NCBI RefSeq assembly: GCF_963675165.1
Contig: NC_087383.1
Location: forward strand, 3,068,979 to 3,132,978
Length of the DNA stretch: 64,000 nucleotides
Direction: 5' to 3'
Origin: Halichondria panicea
Lineage: Eukaryota > Porifera > Demospongiae > Suberitida > Halichondriidae
This document shows, piece by piece, positions 45,204 to 57,050 of this stretch. A program made the translations under genes and the position numbers. The notes beneath the pieces were generated by a model, which was not told the origin of the DNA, searched no databases, and worked only from the letters and a program-made list of their open reading frames with translations. The first letter of the stretch is position 1, and each line of letters opens with the position of its first letter.

Positions 45204-47405
45204 ATGAATATCTTCACTTTCCTCCTGGTTTCAGTGGCTTTATGCTCTCAAGAAGTGGTGAACGGATATCCCCAGAGATATCCTGCATCATCTATGATGC
45301 AGGTGATTCAAAAGAGCGGAAACACCAATGAAGCCCTAGTCCAAGCACTGGTAATGCAAGCTATTGCAGATGATTTGTCCAATGAAGCGAAAGAATCGAG
45401 AGGAAGAGATAGAGCAAACATTGCTCAAAATTCCGGCCCCGTAACTATCAAGGATTGTGGTACTCTGGACAAATTGTAAACAGTGTACTGCAGGCATCAC
45501 TATTCTGGGTTCCTGCAAGTGCTCTAAAGGTTACAGTCAACTGTGGGATATCATCAGGCTGCACACAAGTTAAAGTCGAAGTTCCAACAGGCACGGTCCA
45601 GGCTGATATTGCTGTTTGCATTGATGAAGGTAAAGTTTATATATCGGGTAATTTCATTGGTGCAAATTTTCGTATAAGCTAAACTGCATGATCATGTGAC
45701 CTATACAGCAATTATGACATGAATGTACATAACGTATAGTAGGGCTTGGAAAATTATGCTAGCATAATTGTTGGGAGACTTCTATAGCAACTATAGCATA
45801 ATTGGGCACTATAAATTAGCATAATTTCACATCTTATATATATATATATTATATCCCGTTGCTACGTTGTTGCCAAGTGCAATATGAAGCATATTGCACT
45901 GCTGAAAGTCATATTGCACTGACCGCAAAGTCATATTGCACTGACCGCAAAACGCCCCTCTGGCAATTAGACAGACAATTAAATTAAAATTAAATTAATA
46001 CGCATGAGAAATAACAAGTATCAAAGTATGTCCAGCCATGCAGGAATGAATGTTCAGCACTGCTGGAGTTTCTTCTTGCAACCGTGCAGGTTTTAAAATT
46101 GTCCAAGATTTATTTTGTGGAAGATTCTGTGTTCCTAGATCGACCTAGTCCTCGACATCGTGATGCATGTCAATTCTGCTTCACCATAGCACTAGAAGTG
46201 GCTCTTTTTGCTGGGGGCATGAGCTGTTTTGCAGCAGTGTAGAAGCGAGCTTTCTTGGCTTTGTTATGAGGCCGAGCGTAGACCAGCAGCTAGTATTCAC
46301 TGAGTAGTGGGGTGGGGCTGTTTCTTTGCAGCAGTAAGTGGGGCGGGGCTGTTTTGCAGCACCAGAAGTGGGGTGGGGCTGTTTTGCAGATTTCAGTTAA
46401 AACTCCAACAATTTTGTGTCAAGCCATTCGTCGGTCATGCCAATCTTATACGCTGCAGATACTGGCGTCTAGAAGAGAGAAGAGATGGAGCTGTGTCTAG
46501 AGTTGTCTCTGTCTTTTTTTGTGCTGTTTATATTGTGTTACTAGGACAGTGTTATGTTGCTATGCCCTCGGGATATAAACTAGTTATAACACGTGCACTC
46601 GGGCTGCATGGCATATTATTGCACTCAGCCCTCGGGGCTGGCGCCCTCGTGCTTCAGTGCAATATATTCCATACATCCCTCGTGCCCGTGTTATAACTAT
46701 AACATAATGTAGCTAGATATAGACATCTATTACAATAGATCTATACACTGTAAGCACTATATATTATAGCCACTATAATTATAGGCAGGCATGAAGGAGT
46801 ATTTTCTCTTTCGGCACTAGAGGATTATATTTCACTTTCTGTATTAAATAGTACTTCAGGTATAGCCTCGGTCCCGGGCCGATTTTTTTTTATAGACCGA
46901 AGTTGTTGATAAATACTAGCTAGAGACAACGAGGCAGGGATCAATACAACTACAAATAAACTGGAATAATGGGTACACCAAACTAGAATAATAGGCTAAC
47001 TTTTTGAGAATAGTAAAAATTAATGAATAATAGGCAAAATAAAAAGCATAATTTTCCAAGGCCTAACGTATAGTATAGCTGTAACGTGTTGTAATGTTAT
47101 AGTACACATATTAAACCATGCACTTATAATTATACTAATTATATAGCTGCATGTGATAATCCGGCTTATGAAGTATAATCTATGTGTTTCTTCATTCATG
47201 CGCAGCAACAAACAAGTTTTGTGTGAAAGTGTTTGGTGGAGCATCGTGTAAACCAAGTTTGTTGGCAATCCCCATCCCTATTAACATCCCCATAGCTTCA
47301 TCTGGAACAGCTGCTCCAATCACACTGATGATTGACCTACTTGGAAGCAGTCCATGTGTGAGCGTTAAATTGAACAATAGTTACCCAAAATGTTCAAACA
47401 ACTAA
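45204..47405 (+). CDS. Small secreted cysteine-containing protein candidate (frame not fully resolved)
   Basis: ATG at 45,204 starts a signal peptide (MNIFTFLLVSVALCSQEVVNG) and about 90 residues. A second frame (about 45,455-45,632) encodes LKVTVNCGISSGCTQVKVEV and ends at a GATGAAG|GTAAAG donor. The last exon (about 47,206-47,405, after TGCGCAG) joins in frame as TNKFCVKVFGGASCKPSLLA and ends CSNN-stop. Six cysteines in beta-strand-like sequence suggest an extracellular fold. The first and second parts need a frame change near 45,470. That change could be an error, an unrecognised splice or decay. The single large intron is mostly the 45,742-47,063 transposable element. I do not recognise the family. 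Confidence 0.5.
45742..47063. mobile_element. 1.32 kb non-autonomous DNA transposon with 19-bp TIRs and 12-bp target duplication
   Basis: The left end GGGCTTGGAAAATTATGCT is mirrored by AGCATAATTTTCCAAGGCC with one mismatch. Both sides are flanked by TAACGTATAGTA (45,730-45,741 and 47,064-47,075). Internally there is a tandem pair of AGTCATATTGCACTGACCGC, three units of GTGGGGTGGGGCTGTTTTGC at about 46.31-46.39 kb and inverted copies of TTATAACACG. No transposase is seen. A 9-12-bp duplication would fit a Mutator-like element better than hAT, but the class is open. Confidence 0.75.
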
Positions 47406-48786
47406 AGAAGCAAAGAACGATGGATATATATACCAGTAGTGTTGTAGATAGCTATAGGGAGCTGCTATAGATCTATTATGCTATAATTATGTGCATGCAT
47501 AGAGTGACTTGAAAGTTTAGCGTACCATTGTATAGAATGTATACGAGTTGACTAGATATAAATAGCTACATCAATTGAAAGTGTTTTGCAGTAGATCTAT
47601 ATAATTATAATCGATATATACAATTCCGAACGGAAATATTTGTTTGGCTATATATAATTATACAGTGCATGCATAATTATATATGCAAAGTTCGAAGATT
47701 ATTTGGTATTGTATATTAAGTCTACAAAAAATATAGTCTACAGACTGAGCCACCCGTATTACTAGAAGGTTTTGAAGGTTTTTCATCCGCAAAATATTCT
47801 AGTAATACGGGTAATTATGTTGTCTCAATGAGGTCATGGTGTATTAAACACTGATCAAACTTCACCATGCATGTATAATTATATGCAAACCTATATAGCC
47901 GTCTTCTTGTATCTCAGCTAGGGTCAGTTGGTGAGTGATGGTGACGACTTGCGACTCATTGCTGCAGCTGATTTTATGGAAGCATTCGTTGCTGACAAGT
48001 GGTGGGATGCATGAGGTGCCATTGATTCAGATGTGGTTTAGAGCTATAATTATAGTGGAAGGGAGGAATTAATTCTCAATTTGTGGAAACTGCTGTATTA
48101 TATGTGCCAATTTTGAAGGAGAGTTATGAGACAATATATATTATAGGCAAATAAAATATGATGGATATGGTTGTTTGAGAGGTCATTGTTAATCAGTGTG
48201 AGTTCGTTGCGATGCATGTTCCCGTTCTTATGATAGTGTGCTATATTAATTGGGGTGAAATTATAGAGGCTTAGGACAATTTTGATCCTTGTAAGGACCT
48301 TGAATATATAGACGTGATCTTTAAGTATATATATAGCTGCAGACGTGGTGTATGTCTTTGCAGAAGGAGGTCCCTGCATGCACACCAGTGTGGGGTCTAT
48401 AGCTATATATATTATGTATAGCCACTCTCTTGCTTAGTTTGAGCGTTCCTTTGCTTATAATTCTCTGTCACTATAATAGTTGTATAGGTCTACCAAGATG
48501 CACCAGCCATGCAGTCCGAGTTACCTGGGTCTACTTTGTTGGCTTTTCAATCCAGAATTTACAATTGGAAATGATCATGGAACACAGTAGATCTCTAGAT
48601 CTAACATGCATGTACAAACAACATAGGGATTTATCATAAGTTCATCACACACAGTATAGATCTATATAGCTAGACAAAACTATAATTATTACACAGAGAC
48701 AACATTTTACGCAGAATAATATATAGTCTAGGATCTAATTAATCATCTAATCCTCTTGTCTCGACTCTGGATACTTTATTCTCTTC
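47406..48786. other. Intergenic, AT-rich
   Basis: It contains a perfect 16-bp hairpin (47,752-47,767 and 47,797-47,812) and many ATAATTAT motifs. A short plus-strand open stretch after a TATCTCAG acceptor near 47.92 kb is a weak exon candidate. Otherwise I see nothing. Confidence 0.4.
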
Positions 48787-51700
48787 CTAACATGCATGAA
48801 CATAGTCAATGCACTTTATAGCACTTTTTCTGGCACTTGGTGGAACATGTAATTCTGCAATTGTCGTATTGATATTTAGACCTTTAACAATCGGAGACCA
48901 ATCAGGAATTTCCACCATCAGATAGAGAAAACGAAGAGTTTCATTTACTTTCAACATATCACCAACAGCTTTTGAGTCTTCCAAAGTAGTGATAGAGTCT
49001 GGATTCCTGTGTGTAGGTTTAAACTCCAATATCAATGTTGTGAGTTTCGAATTATTACTCAATGCCTTTGCAATAGGTTGTAAGAAACATTGCTGTGGTT
49101 CCAACCACATTTTTGGCAAATGCAGGTACTCGAGACTCTTATTGTTTGCAAGAACATCGCAAAAGCTACAATTGTATCATTGCTGGCTATTATTTGCTTA
49201 TCAATATTCAAAAATGTCAGTCCAATTACAAACTTCTTTAGCGTCAAACTGCGTACTGTCTCCATTATTTGTTTCATAAATGTTAATGAAATTGGCTTCA
49301 GATTATCTTGTATTTCAGTGGTTTGTATATAGTATCATTATCTACCTGAAGATATATTTCCTCTAGAACACTGTTTTGCTGAAGTAGGGCGCAGAAGTTA
49401 TCTACTATGTCATATGATGTGAACTCCACATTACAGTATAGTTGTCTAACCGAAGAATTTTCTTTGAGTGCCTTGATAACGTTATTAGACTGAACATTAA
49501 GCTTTTGCAGGGTCTTATCTTTTCGTCTACGAACTGAAATTGTTGTGACGTCTCGAGGAGGATTGGAAATATCAGAGTCTACATCAATTGCTAGCTTTTC
49601 CAGCAATGGACACTTGGAGAGGGAATTAAAGATCGAGAGTCTTAAGGAACTGCTGCGCAGTGGGTTATAATCACTAGTAAACACACCGAAATACACCAAA
49701 AAGACAGCAAAATGATCAATGTATTTTTTTACTTGCTCTGTAAAATCACCTGTACATATTGGACCAAAATTTGAAGAGAAAATTTGACAAAGATTTAGTT
49801 CTTTGAACTTTCTTATATATTCAATCCAAATTTTAGATATGTATTGCTCTTAGCTGATTCTGAATCATCATAAAGATTTAATATAGCATCGCTACATCAG
49901 CACAACCAACTTTTATGGAAACTTCCAAATATTCCAAAGAGGAACAGAATTCTGTAGTTCTGTCGTATAGAATCCCAGGTATCTCTGAATGATCAATATG
50001 ACAATGCAATATCTTTAAATTTCTCGCATATCTCAATACTTTTAATGAAGCCGGCACAATTGTTGATGGGATATAAACTGTCGCAACATTTTTTATGAAT
50101 TTTGATAGTTTGTTTGCCAACGGCATATGTTTGTCATCACATACTTGCAGCACTCTTTGTGTCGCAGCTGGAATATGGTTGAAATTATCAGGGAATGGGC
50201 ATTCCATATTCTTGACGTCATGTACTCGTAGCACTCCTTGTGTTGCAGCTGGAATATAGTTAAGTATTTCGTACAGACTTCAGGAAATGGGGATAAACCC
50301 CACCATATATATAAGAACTTGACTTGTGAAGAGCCTTTTAAGCTGTGTCCCTTGAGTCCAGCTAGTAAATGATGATGATTTTGCTCACTCCTAGAAAGTA
50401 CATGTCGCCAATCAGAGCGATCTATCTCCTTCAATTCAAGTTCTCCACTCAGCAAAGCATCGTTGGTATAGGATCACTGATTTCAAAATCTACCAAAAAA
50501 TTTCCTACTGCTATGCAATAGCCGAGAGCAAAGAAATACAAGGGATCATACCGTGACGATATCAGTTCGATGGAGAGCACAACATTATCGAAGGAGGAAA
50601 TTAGTTGTGTATTTTGACTTTCATAAAGCCAAAGTATGTTATCTCTGCATGATGTGTTCTCCACTGAGGTAAACCACCATCTCATTGTCTTCTGATCTAA
50701 CCTGTGGGATGGGCAGAATACATTTTGTCCAGGGATCCTAAAAGTTGTGAGGCCAGCTAAAAATAAGATTATCATATTGTGCCTTCCGGATTTTTTTTCA
50801 ATGAAAAGTAGCTGTTCTTGTTGGGAGTATGTTTTCCATATATGGATTGCAGCCAAGAACTCTTGCAGCATTAGATGAAGGAAATTGTATGAAGGAGATG
50901 CTGTTTTTGTGATGGATTGATGCAGTGGGTGGACACTATTCATAAAACCAAGTGTAGTGCTACCTTGGATGTCATCTGCATGCATAGAAAATAAGCTTGT
51001 GTTTTTTTAGTACTATTCCCTCGTGGGCAATTTGGCAGAGGTGCAAAAAATTAGGTTCAATTGATATATAGAGGTAGCTTTTGAAGCTCACCATTCCACT
51101 CCTCTTTTGAATTCACTGTGAGGTCGATGAGATATCGCTTTAGCAGAACACGAGTATATGACGTAAAAAGTTTTGTTGTTGTGTTCAGAGCAAAATTGTC
51201 ACCATCATGGCATTCCATGTAAACTTGAACAACAATACGAGCATAGAGAGGATATTGTACATGGCACTGTTAATGTATGGGTTGGCAGCAATATATGTTC
51301 GCAATCCATCTGGTGCTCCATCTTTAATTGCCTGATCAATGTCTACTCCTGTTTCTGTATTTCTGTAAAACCAAGGACCATAATCCTTTGATCAATTCGT
51401 CTGCTACATTTTAGTTCAAGATAATCTAAAGCCCATGGTCTGCTGGTTATGACAACAGTGCAGGCTGGAAGAATTTTTCCATGTATGAGTCTCATGACAA
51501 TACAGTCTTTCATTTGTATAAGTTCTGGCGGAAATTCATCAAGACCCTCAAGAATGAACAGCAATCCTTCACCTTGTGTGAGAAATAATTCTTCCCAAAC
51601 TTTCTGAGATGTAGCTTCATCTCCACATTCAAAGAAGTCAACTAATTTATTAGCTTCATGGGTGTACTTATCGCGAAGTGACAGCAATACAACAAGAGAG

Positions 51701-52470
51701 TAGTCTTTCCAAATGTCCCCTAGACTCCACCGTCTGCATAGTTCCCATGACAAGGTGGTCTTACCGACTCCTGGAGCTCCTCCGATGATAACTAGTTTGC
51801 AAAAATTTGCGTGGAGCAAATCGATCACAATCATTAACAATCTTCAGGTTTATAAACCGATTCACACAACTGAGCGCACAGTGAACATCAGCAGGAAGCT
51901 GTTTTGCGTTGTAAATGTTAATAAGGTATTTTCTAAAATGTTCAAGAGCACTCAATTTTGGCCTCTTTGATGGCCCAGGCAAAATGTTGTCATCTGAGAG
52001 TTAAATCCGTATAATTGCATAGTAATATAAATCTACACACATAATTTCTCAACCATCATACTGTCTACCTCCTATACCATTACGAGCTACACTGTAAATA
52101 TTAATTGCATAGTGGTAACCAAGTTCATTGCATTTTTAGTAGTATTATTGGCACAGTGTTTCCTTTGATCTGCCCACTCAAAATGCAACAAGTAGTATTA
52201 TTCATACCTGTAAATTCCTTCTCTATAGCTTCAGCGACATCATTCCGTCCATTTGAGACTCCGACATATTTCAGAATAGGTAAGAGTGGCAGTCTTCAAG
52301 CGAGCAGCTATTATAGCATTTCACGCAGACAGGTTTGATTATCTCAATGCTTATCACTAATATTATTGAGTGTGTCATATCTCAATTCCAGAGCAAGTCC
52401 CAGGTCGAACCAGCGGTTATTATCAATCTCCCGTAAACGGACTGCAAATCCTCAAGGGTCAGAGTTGAAG
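48787..52470 (-). pseudogene. Third NLR (death domain, NACHT, LRR), decayed
   Basis: Read on the minus strand, a death-domain exon (52,208-52,470) has the core WFDLGLALELRYDTL and ends NDVAEAIEKEFTG, but carries several in-frame stops. After an intron, the exon from 51,993 leads into a NACHT domain with Walker A GGAPGVGKTT and Walker B LLFILEGLDEFP and TSRP. Another intron (50,976-51,091, phase 1) precedes SPSYNFLHLMLQEFLAAIHI, then weak LRRs down to 48,787. Frame changes occur near 51,830, 51,350, 51,230, 50,465, 50,270 and 49,165. The accumulated lesions indicate a pseudogene. It differs in sequence and orientation from NLR1/2 and has a classical death domain, so it belongs to another NLR subgroup. 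Confidence 0.8.
50100..50275. repeat. Tandem duplication of about 80 bp inside the NLR pseudogene
   Basis: Two copies of a segment containing TGTGTYGCAGCTGGAATAT encode repeated peptides (NYIPAATQGVLRV and NHIPAATQRVLQV) on the minus strand. Confidence 0.6.
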
Positions 52471-52608
52471 CTACAAATGAGTAGTACAATGTTATACACC
52501 TGCATGCCGGTAGTTTACGTGCACATGCTTATACAATACGTATCGTTTATATTTCCCTAACTTGTTGACACTGTACACTTAACTATACACCTGTCCCCTT
52601 TCATCATA

Positions 52609-54035
52609 TAGCTTAATCCAGTCGGTTTCTACAGATTGGCTAAGTGTAAAACCATGCACTGTCGTTATTTCTACTCCTAACATTTTTTTAGCCAATTACA
52701 AGCTTCAAGATTACACAATAATAAGGATCAGAATTGTCACCCTATTTTTTGTAACAATGGTTTCCAGCGTATATGTTCTAATCCTTGGTTATGGGCCAGA
52801 ACACCGCTTTGAAAAGTACACACTTCTCAATGAAATTGTATTCTGTATAGTGGTGTGTGTGTTTTTGGTGGCGCTGATATATTTTGTCTGCACACTACAA
52901 CTAGGCTTGGATCAGATGCCTGATGCTTCGTCTTCTAGCATCACTAGTTTTGTCGCTTGGTATGTGTTCAGTATAAGTGCTGGCTTTTGGATTGGGGAGT
53001 CTTTGTATGTTGTCTTGAAGGATAATTGTTTCGGATTAGTTGAAGATTTAGTAAGTGTTACCCAGCTTTATAGTCTGTGTGCTGCTTTATTTGCAAGTAT
53101 TATCCTTGTTCTCGACTTCTTTTTCGCTCAAAGTTGGTTGATTATCGAGCCTAACCAACCAAAATCGTTTACATTGATCTACTGCGTTCTTAAGTTTGCT
53201 GTAAAGCACAAGGCTCCTCTCAATCGCAGTGCTCTCACATACTGGGAGGAAGACATACCTTCAAGAATGGACCTGGGAAAGTCGAGATACGGTGGACCAT
53301 TCACTACAGAACAAGTTGAAGACGTGAAATCAATTCTACGATTGTTTGCTATGAGCCTACCCTTGTGGTTAATACTGTTTGCACTTTCTTTTAGTCCTAC
53401 ATTTCATGGCAATGCACTACAGCATCACATTGTCAAGTTTCCTAATCTCACCACCTGCGAATCTGACATGCTTTTCTCTTTCACATACAGTGTTTACTGG
53501 TGGTCTATGATCAATATCTTGATTAATGAATTCTTTTTCTACCCGCTTTTCAGAGATAAATTTCCAAGTATTCTCAAAAGAATCGGTGTTGGTTCCTTCC
53601 TTTCTCTAGTTTTGAGTGTAGGTTATATTATTCTAGAATCCTTTCAGGTTTCTCACAGTTCCGAGGCAATCGAATTGGTAAAAAGTCTTACATTGAGTGG
53701 TTTGCTGTCATTATTTGTTCTGTGTGTAATACTCGAGTTAGTTTGTGCTCAGGCCCCATACAACCATGCGAAGATTATTTGCTGTGTATATGCTTATTAA
53801 TTATGAGACCGCTTCAGTTGCTGGCATTTATGGAAGTGGTGAAATGCACCTAACAACTAATACAATGGTGCTAATCATGTTTGGAATCAAGGCCGCGATG
53901 AGTCTGCTTGGATTTGTCCTGTACTGCCTCCTGGCGCGCTGGTACAAGAGGAAAGTTAGAGACGAGGACTACAATGCACACAGAGTGGTGGAGGAGGTCT
54001 ATGATCGATATCTAAATCCAAGCATTACTAATTAA
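52609..54035 (+). pseudogene. POT/SLC15-like transporter, copy 1, inactivated
   Basis: Nearly the whole transporter is present, but about 185 bp containing the start codon and first membrane helix are missing relative to copy 2 (58,082-59,629). Small deletions follow near 52.63 kb. An extra C in CAACCATGCG (about 53,764) shifts the frame before the last three helices, which remain readable from 53,745 to 54,035. Nine in-frame bases are also missing near 53,690. The central LDLGKSRYGGPFTTEQVEDV motif is intact. It is probably a non-functional tandem copy. Confidence 0.85.
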
Positions 54036-54137
54036 GTAGGCAAACTATTGCATGGGCGAACGTTACATATATAATTTTTTGCTTTTGATACACACGCAGT
54101 AAACAATATCATCATATCACTATATTATACTGTTTCT

Positions 54138-55231
54138 GAGATGTTTAAACTATTACGGGAAATTTATCCCTAACTTGTCCACTCTGTTAGCACCTCTTTC
54201 GATGTTTTGTATGATGGTGAGGAATCGATAAAAACCCTGGAAGAGTTAGTGCACCATTGTGATATTTGTCACATGCAGATCAAGGAACCTTCCTCCTGGC
54301 ATGTCGCCCCAATCCAACCTTGGGAATGGCAGTGCAGCTGCTATAGACTAGTATAGTATATGCTCATAATGTATACTCTGACAGACAAATTAAAACAGAA
54401 GAAAGAACTGGTGGAGCAAACGGATGCATGCAGTATACCTATAATTATATATACACACTGTTCTATCAAAATGGTCCCTCATAAACATCTAAACTGCATC
54501 ACATAAAAATGTCTTAAACTCCATAAAATAGATTTATGAAAATGTAGCTATAATAATGTAAAATGATTATGCCCACAGGACTAGGAAGGATGAGTGAGTG
54601 GTGGGGAAATGGGCAACAATTATCATTATACATGCATGCGTCAATAATAATTATGCCTGATTAAATCTACCACATGTCTATTAAATCACTACATATAGCT
54701 ACCGGGGTAAATAAATTATCATGATCATAAAGAAAATATGCGACTACCGACTCGCAAAAAGAAGTGAGGTGCTCCTCCACCACACAACAAAGAAAGAGTA
54801 ATTATAATTATGACCCCTAATTTTGAAATCTTGGTGTTGTAATGGTGAATGAGGAGGCGAGAATTGGGCTTGAAAAGATTTTCGTCTTTATCTATATGGT
54901 GTTGAAACGATTGGAGGAGGTTGGAACAGCACTCTCTCAGAGTTGCACCCAGACAAAGCTGGAACTGATTCATTAGGTTAATTGCTGTGAAGGAAGAAGA
55001 GATACTGAAAGAGTTGCCAATGAGAACAAAGCTCAAATTGACGCGAACAAAGTACTGCACTTGGAGGAAATTGAACGAAGAGATGTTTGAATCAATCATC
55101 TTTAGAGAGAGAATTATCTGGTCAAGTAAATGAAACATCGATCGTCTTCAAACTGAGAAACGAGAGCAAGTTTGTGGACTGGAAAGAACTGACCACTCTC
55201 CAAAGGGGCGCCGTTGCCCCTATCAACACCT
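54138..55231. mobile_element. Inserted Ty3/gypsy-derived relic block with 13-bp flanking repeat
   Basis: In the second duplication unit the same place is uninterrupted. Here about 1.1 kb is inserted between two copies of ATTATACTGTTTC. It starts with an integrase-like zinc-finger relic (HHCDICHMQIKEP, PIQPWEW) and continues with an unrecognised open stretch (about 54.85-55.1 kb). The same block occurs at about 61.66-62.78 kb. Confidence 0.6.
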
Positions 55232-55339
55232 TATTATACTGTTTCAAGTATCAGATTAGTATTCAGTCAATACCGATATTAATTCCTAATACAATACCAA
55301 ATCCTTGAACTTACTACAAGTAGTATTAATGAAAAGCAG

Positions 55340-56180
55340 TAAATAAATGTAGTGCATGACTGCATGTGGTATGTTATACACAGCCAAAAATCCACGGGGC
55401 GTGTCAGGTCCGTTACATGTCCGTTACAGGACGTTTACCACATCCTGATACGGGACCGTTGGGTAGACACTACTAAACAGGCCGTTCACATACAGCCTGT
55501 AAACAGCCCGTACAAACGGCCTGTATTCAGCCTGTATCATACTGTTCTCATGCACAATTTAATAAGCTAGTATATCATGCTTCAAAAGGTCACAATTCAA
55601 AGACAAAGAAGACAAGGAACAAGATATATATAATTATATTAATTTCTGTTCAGCTACATTATGTCTCTCATTATCATGTCCGTGTCTTCACATCCCACGG
55701 TGGCACTGCAGATAAAAACAACCAGTTGAACCGTACGTTAACGCCACATAAGTATACTAACTTACTGTATTTATATTCGTCTTGTTTTTGTGCACAAAGA
55801 TAGACTCTGAGGAGAAGAGGCTGGGAATTATACAAAAAATACACCACTGCTTACCGGCGTACTATGAAGTCAGTGAACAGCTTGAAGGGCCGTTCTTCAT
55901 CTCCGAGATAGCTCGCCAGCTGTACACTAATAATACTTATTCACATAGATTAAACTAAGTTGCTTACCAGGCAATTGTTGCATTCTCTTTATCATTCGTC
56001 TAAAAACTTCAATCTATGAGGCATATAATGCATCACCACAACACATACAAAATAATGGCACTTACCTAACACATCCAGACTCCAACTCGGCATGCCAATA
56101 AAGAAATCTATTAAATAACATGTGTAACGAGTGCTAAAGATGAAAACAATAAACAAACCTTGAGTTTTGCAACATCTGAA
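55340..56180. other. Intergenic with clustered CAGCCTGTA repeats
   Basis: At 55.39-55.55 kb short motifs such as CAGCCTGTA, CGGCCTGTA and CAGCCCGTA recur. No gene is supported in the rest. Confidence 0.4.
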
Positions 56181-56184
56181 GAAG

Positions 56185-57050
56185 AGTTAGATAGATACTT
56201 CACTCTCAAGTCAAACAATCAAGAAACAAATCAAGGAATTCATGTGGCTGCAATTTAGGCTAAATTTTGACCCTGTGCTTGTTTCATTTAAAATGTCCCT
56301 GCAACAAGTGCCAACTTTAATTATGTGATTATGGCAACCTGTCTCTAACAGGCTTGCCATCAGCATTACTAAGTCAGTGCTACATGCATACATCATGTAT
56401 TTTGTCCTTAATGCTGAAAAATCATATTGAATTGATGAAAAATTTTACGGGATTGTCTAGTTTGTGAAGTTCGAAAAGTACTGTTGCCAGACACTATGCT
56501 CACATTCGATAGAGCTATATACCTGCAGCAAAAGTAGTATATTGTGAAAGTGGACACAGGAGTGGGCCTCATGGTCAGCCTGAAGATCGAAGAAACCGCT
56601 CAACTAGAAAAGTTGGGGATATATGCGGTACCGCAGATGGATTACAACCGGAAAACTCGAAGATAAAAGCTCTGAGAGATGTTGAATGTTTTTTTAGGTT
56701 TGTTAAACTATTACGGGAAATTTATCCCTAACTTGTCCACTCTGTTAGCACCTCTTTTTTGATGTTTTGTATGATGGTGAGGAATCGATAAAAACCCTGG
56801 AAGAGTTAGTGCCACCATTGTGATATTTGTCACATGCAGATCAAGGAACCTTCCTCCTGGCATGTCACCACAATCCAATCTTGGGAATGGCAGTGCAGCC
56901 GCTATAGACTAGTATAGTATATGCTCATAATGTATACTCTGACAGACAAATTAAAACAGAAGAAAGAACTGGTGGAGCAAACGGATGCATGCAGTATACC
57001 TATAATAATTATGTGGACTGGAAGAACTGACCACTCTCCAAAGGGGTTAC
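56185..57050 (+). mobile_element. Composite LINE tail and Ty3/gypsy pol relic, copy 1
   Basis: The left part ends in a LINE ORF2-like C-terminus (SSQTIKKQIKEFMW). It is followed by a relic of the Ty3 RT end and integrase zinc finger (DGLQPENSKIKAL, then CDICHMQIKEP). Multiple stops and frameshifts are present. It is paralogous to 61.15-61.95 kb. Confidence 0.6.

Noticed and set aside
45845-46710. Treating the GCACTG/CCCTCG repeats as an independent transposon
   Set aside because: They lie wholly inside the larger TIR-bounded element and have no own target duplication.
47921-48011. Plus-strand open stretch (DGDDLRLIAAADFMEAFVAD) after a TATCTCAG acceptor
   Set aside because: It is a single short candidate exon with no compatible neighbour; the nearby secreted-protein frame already ends at 47,405.
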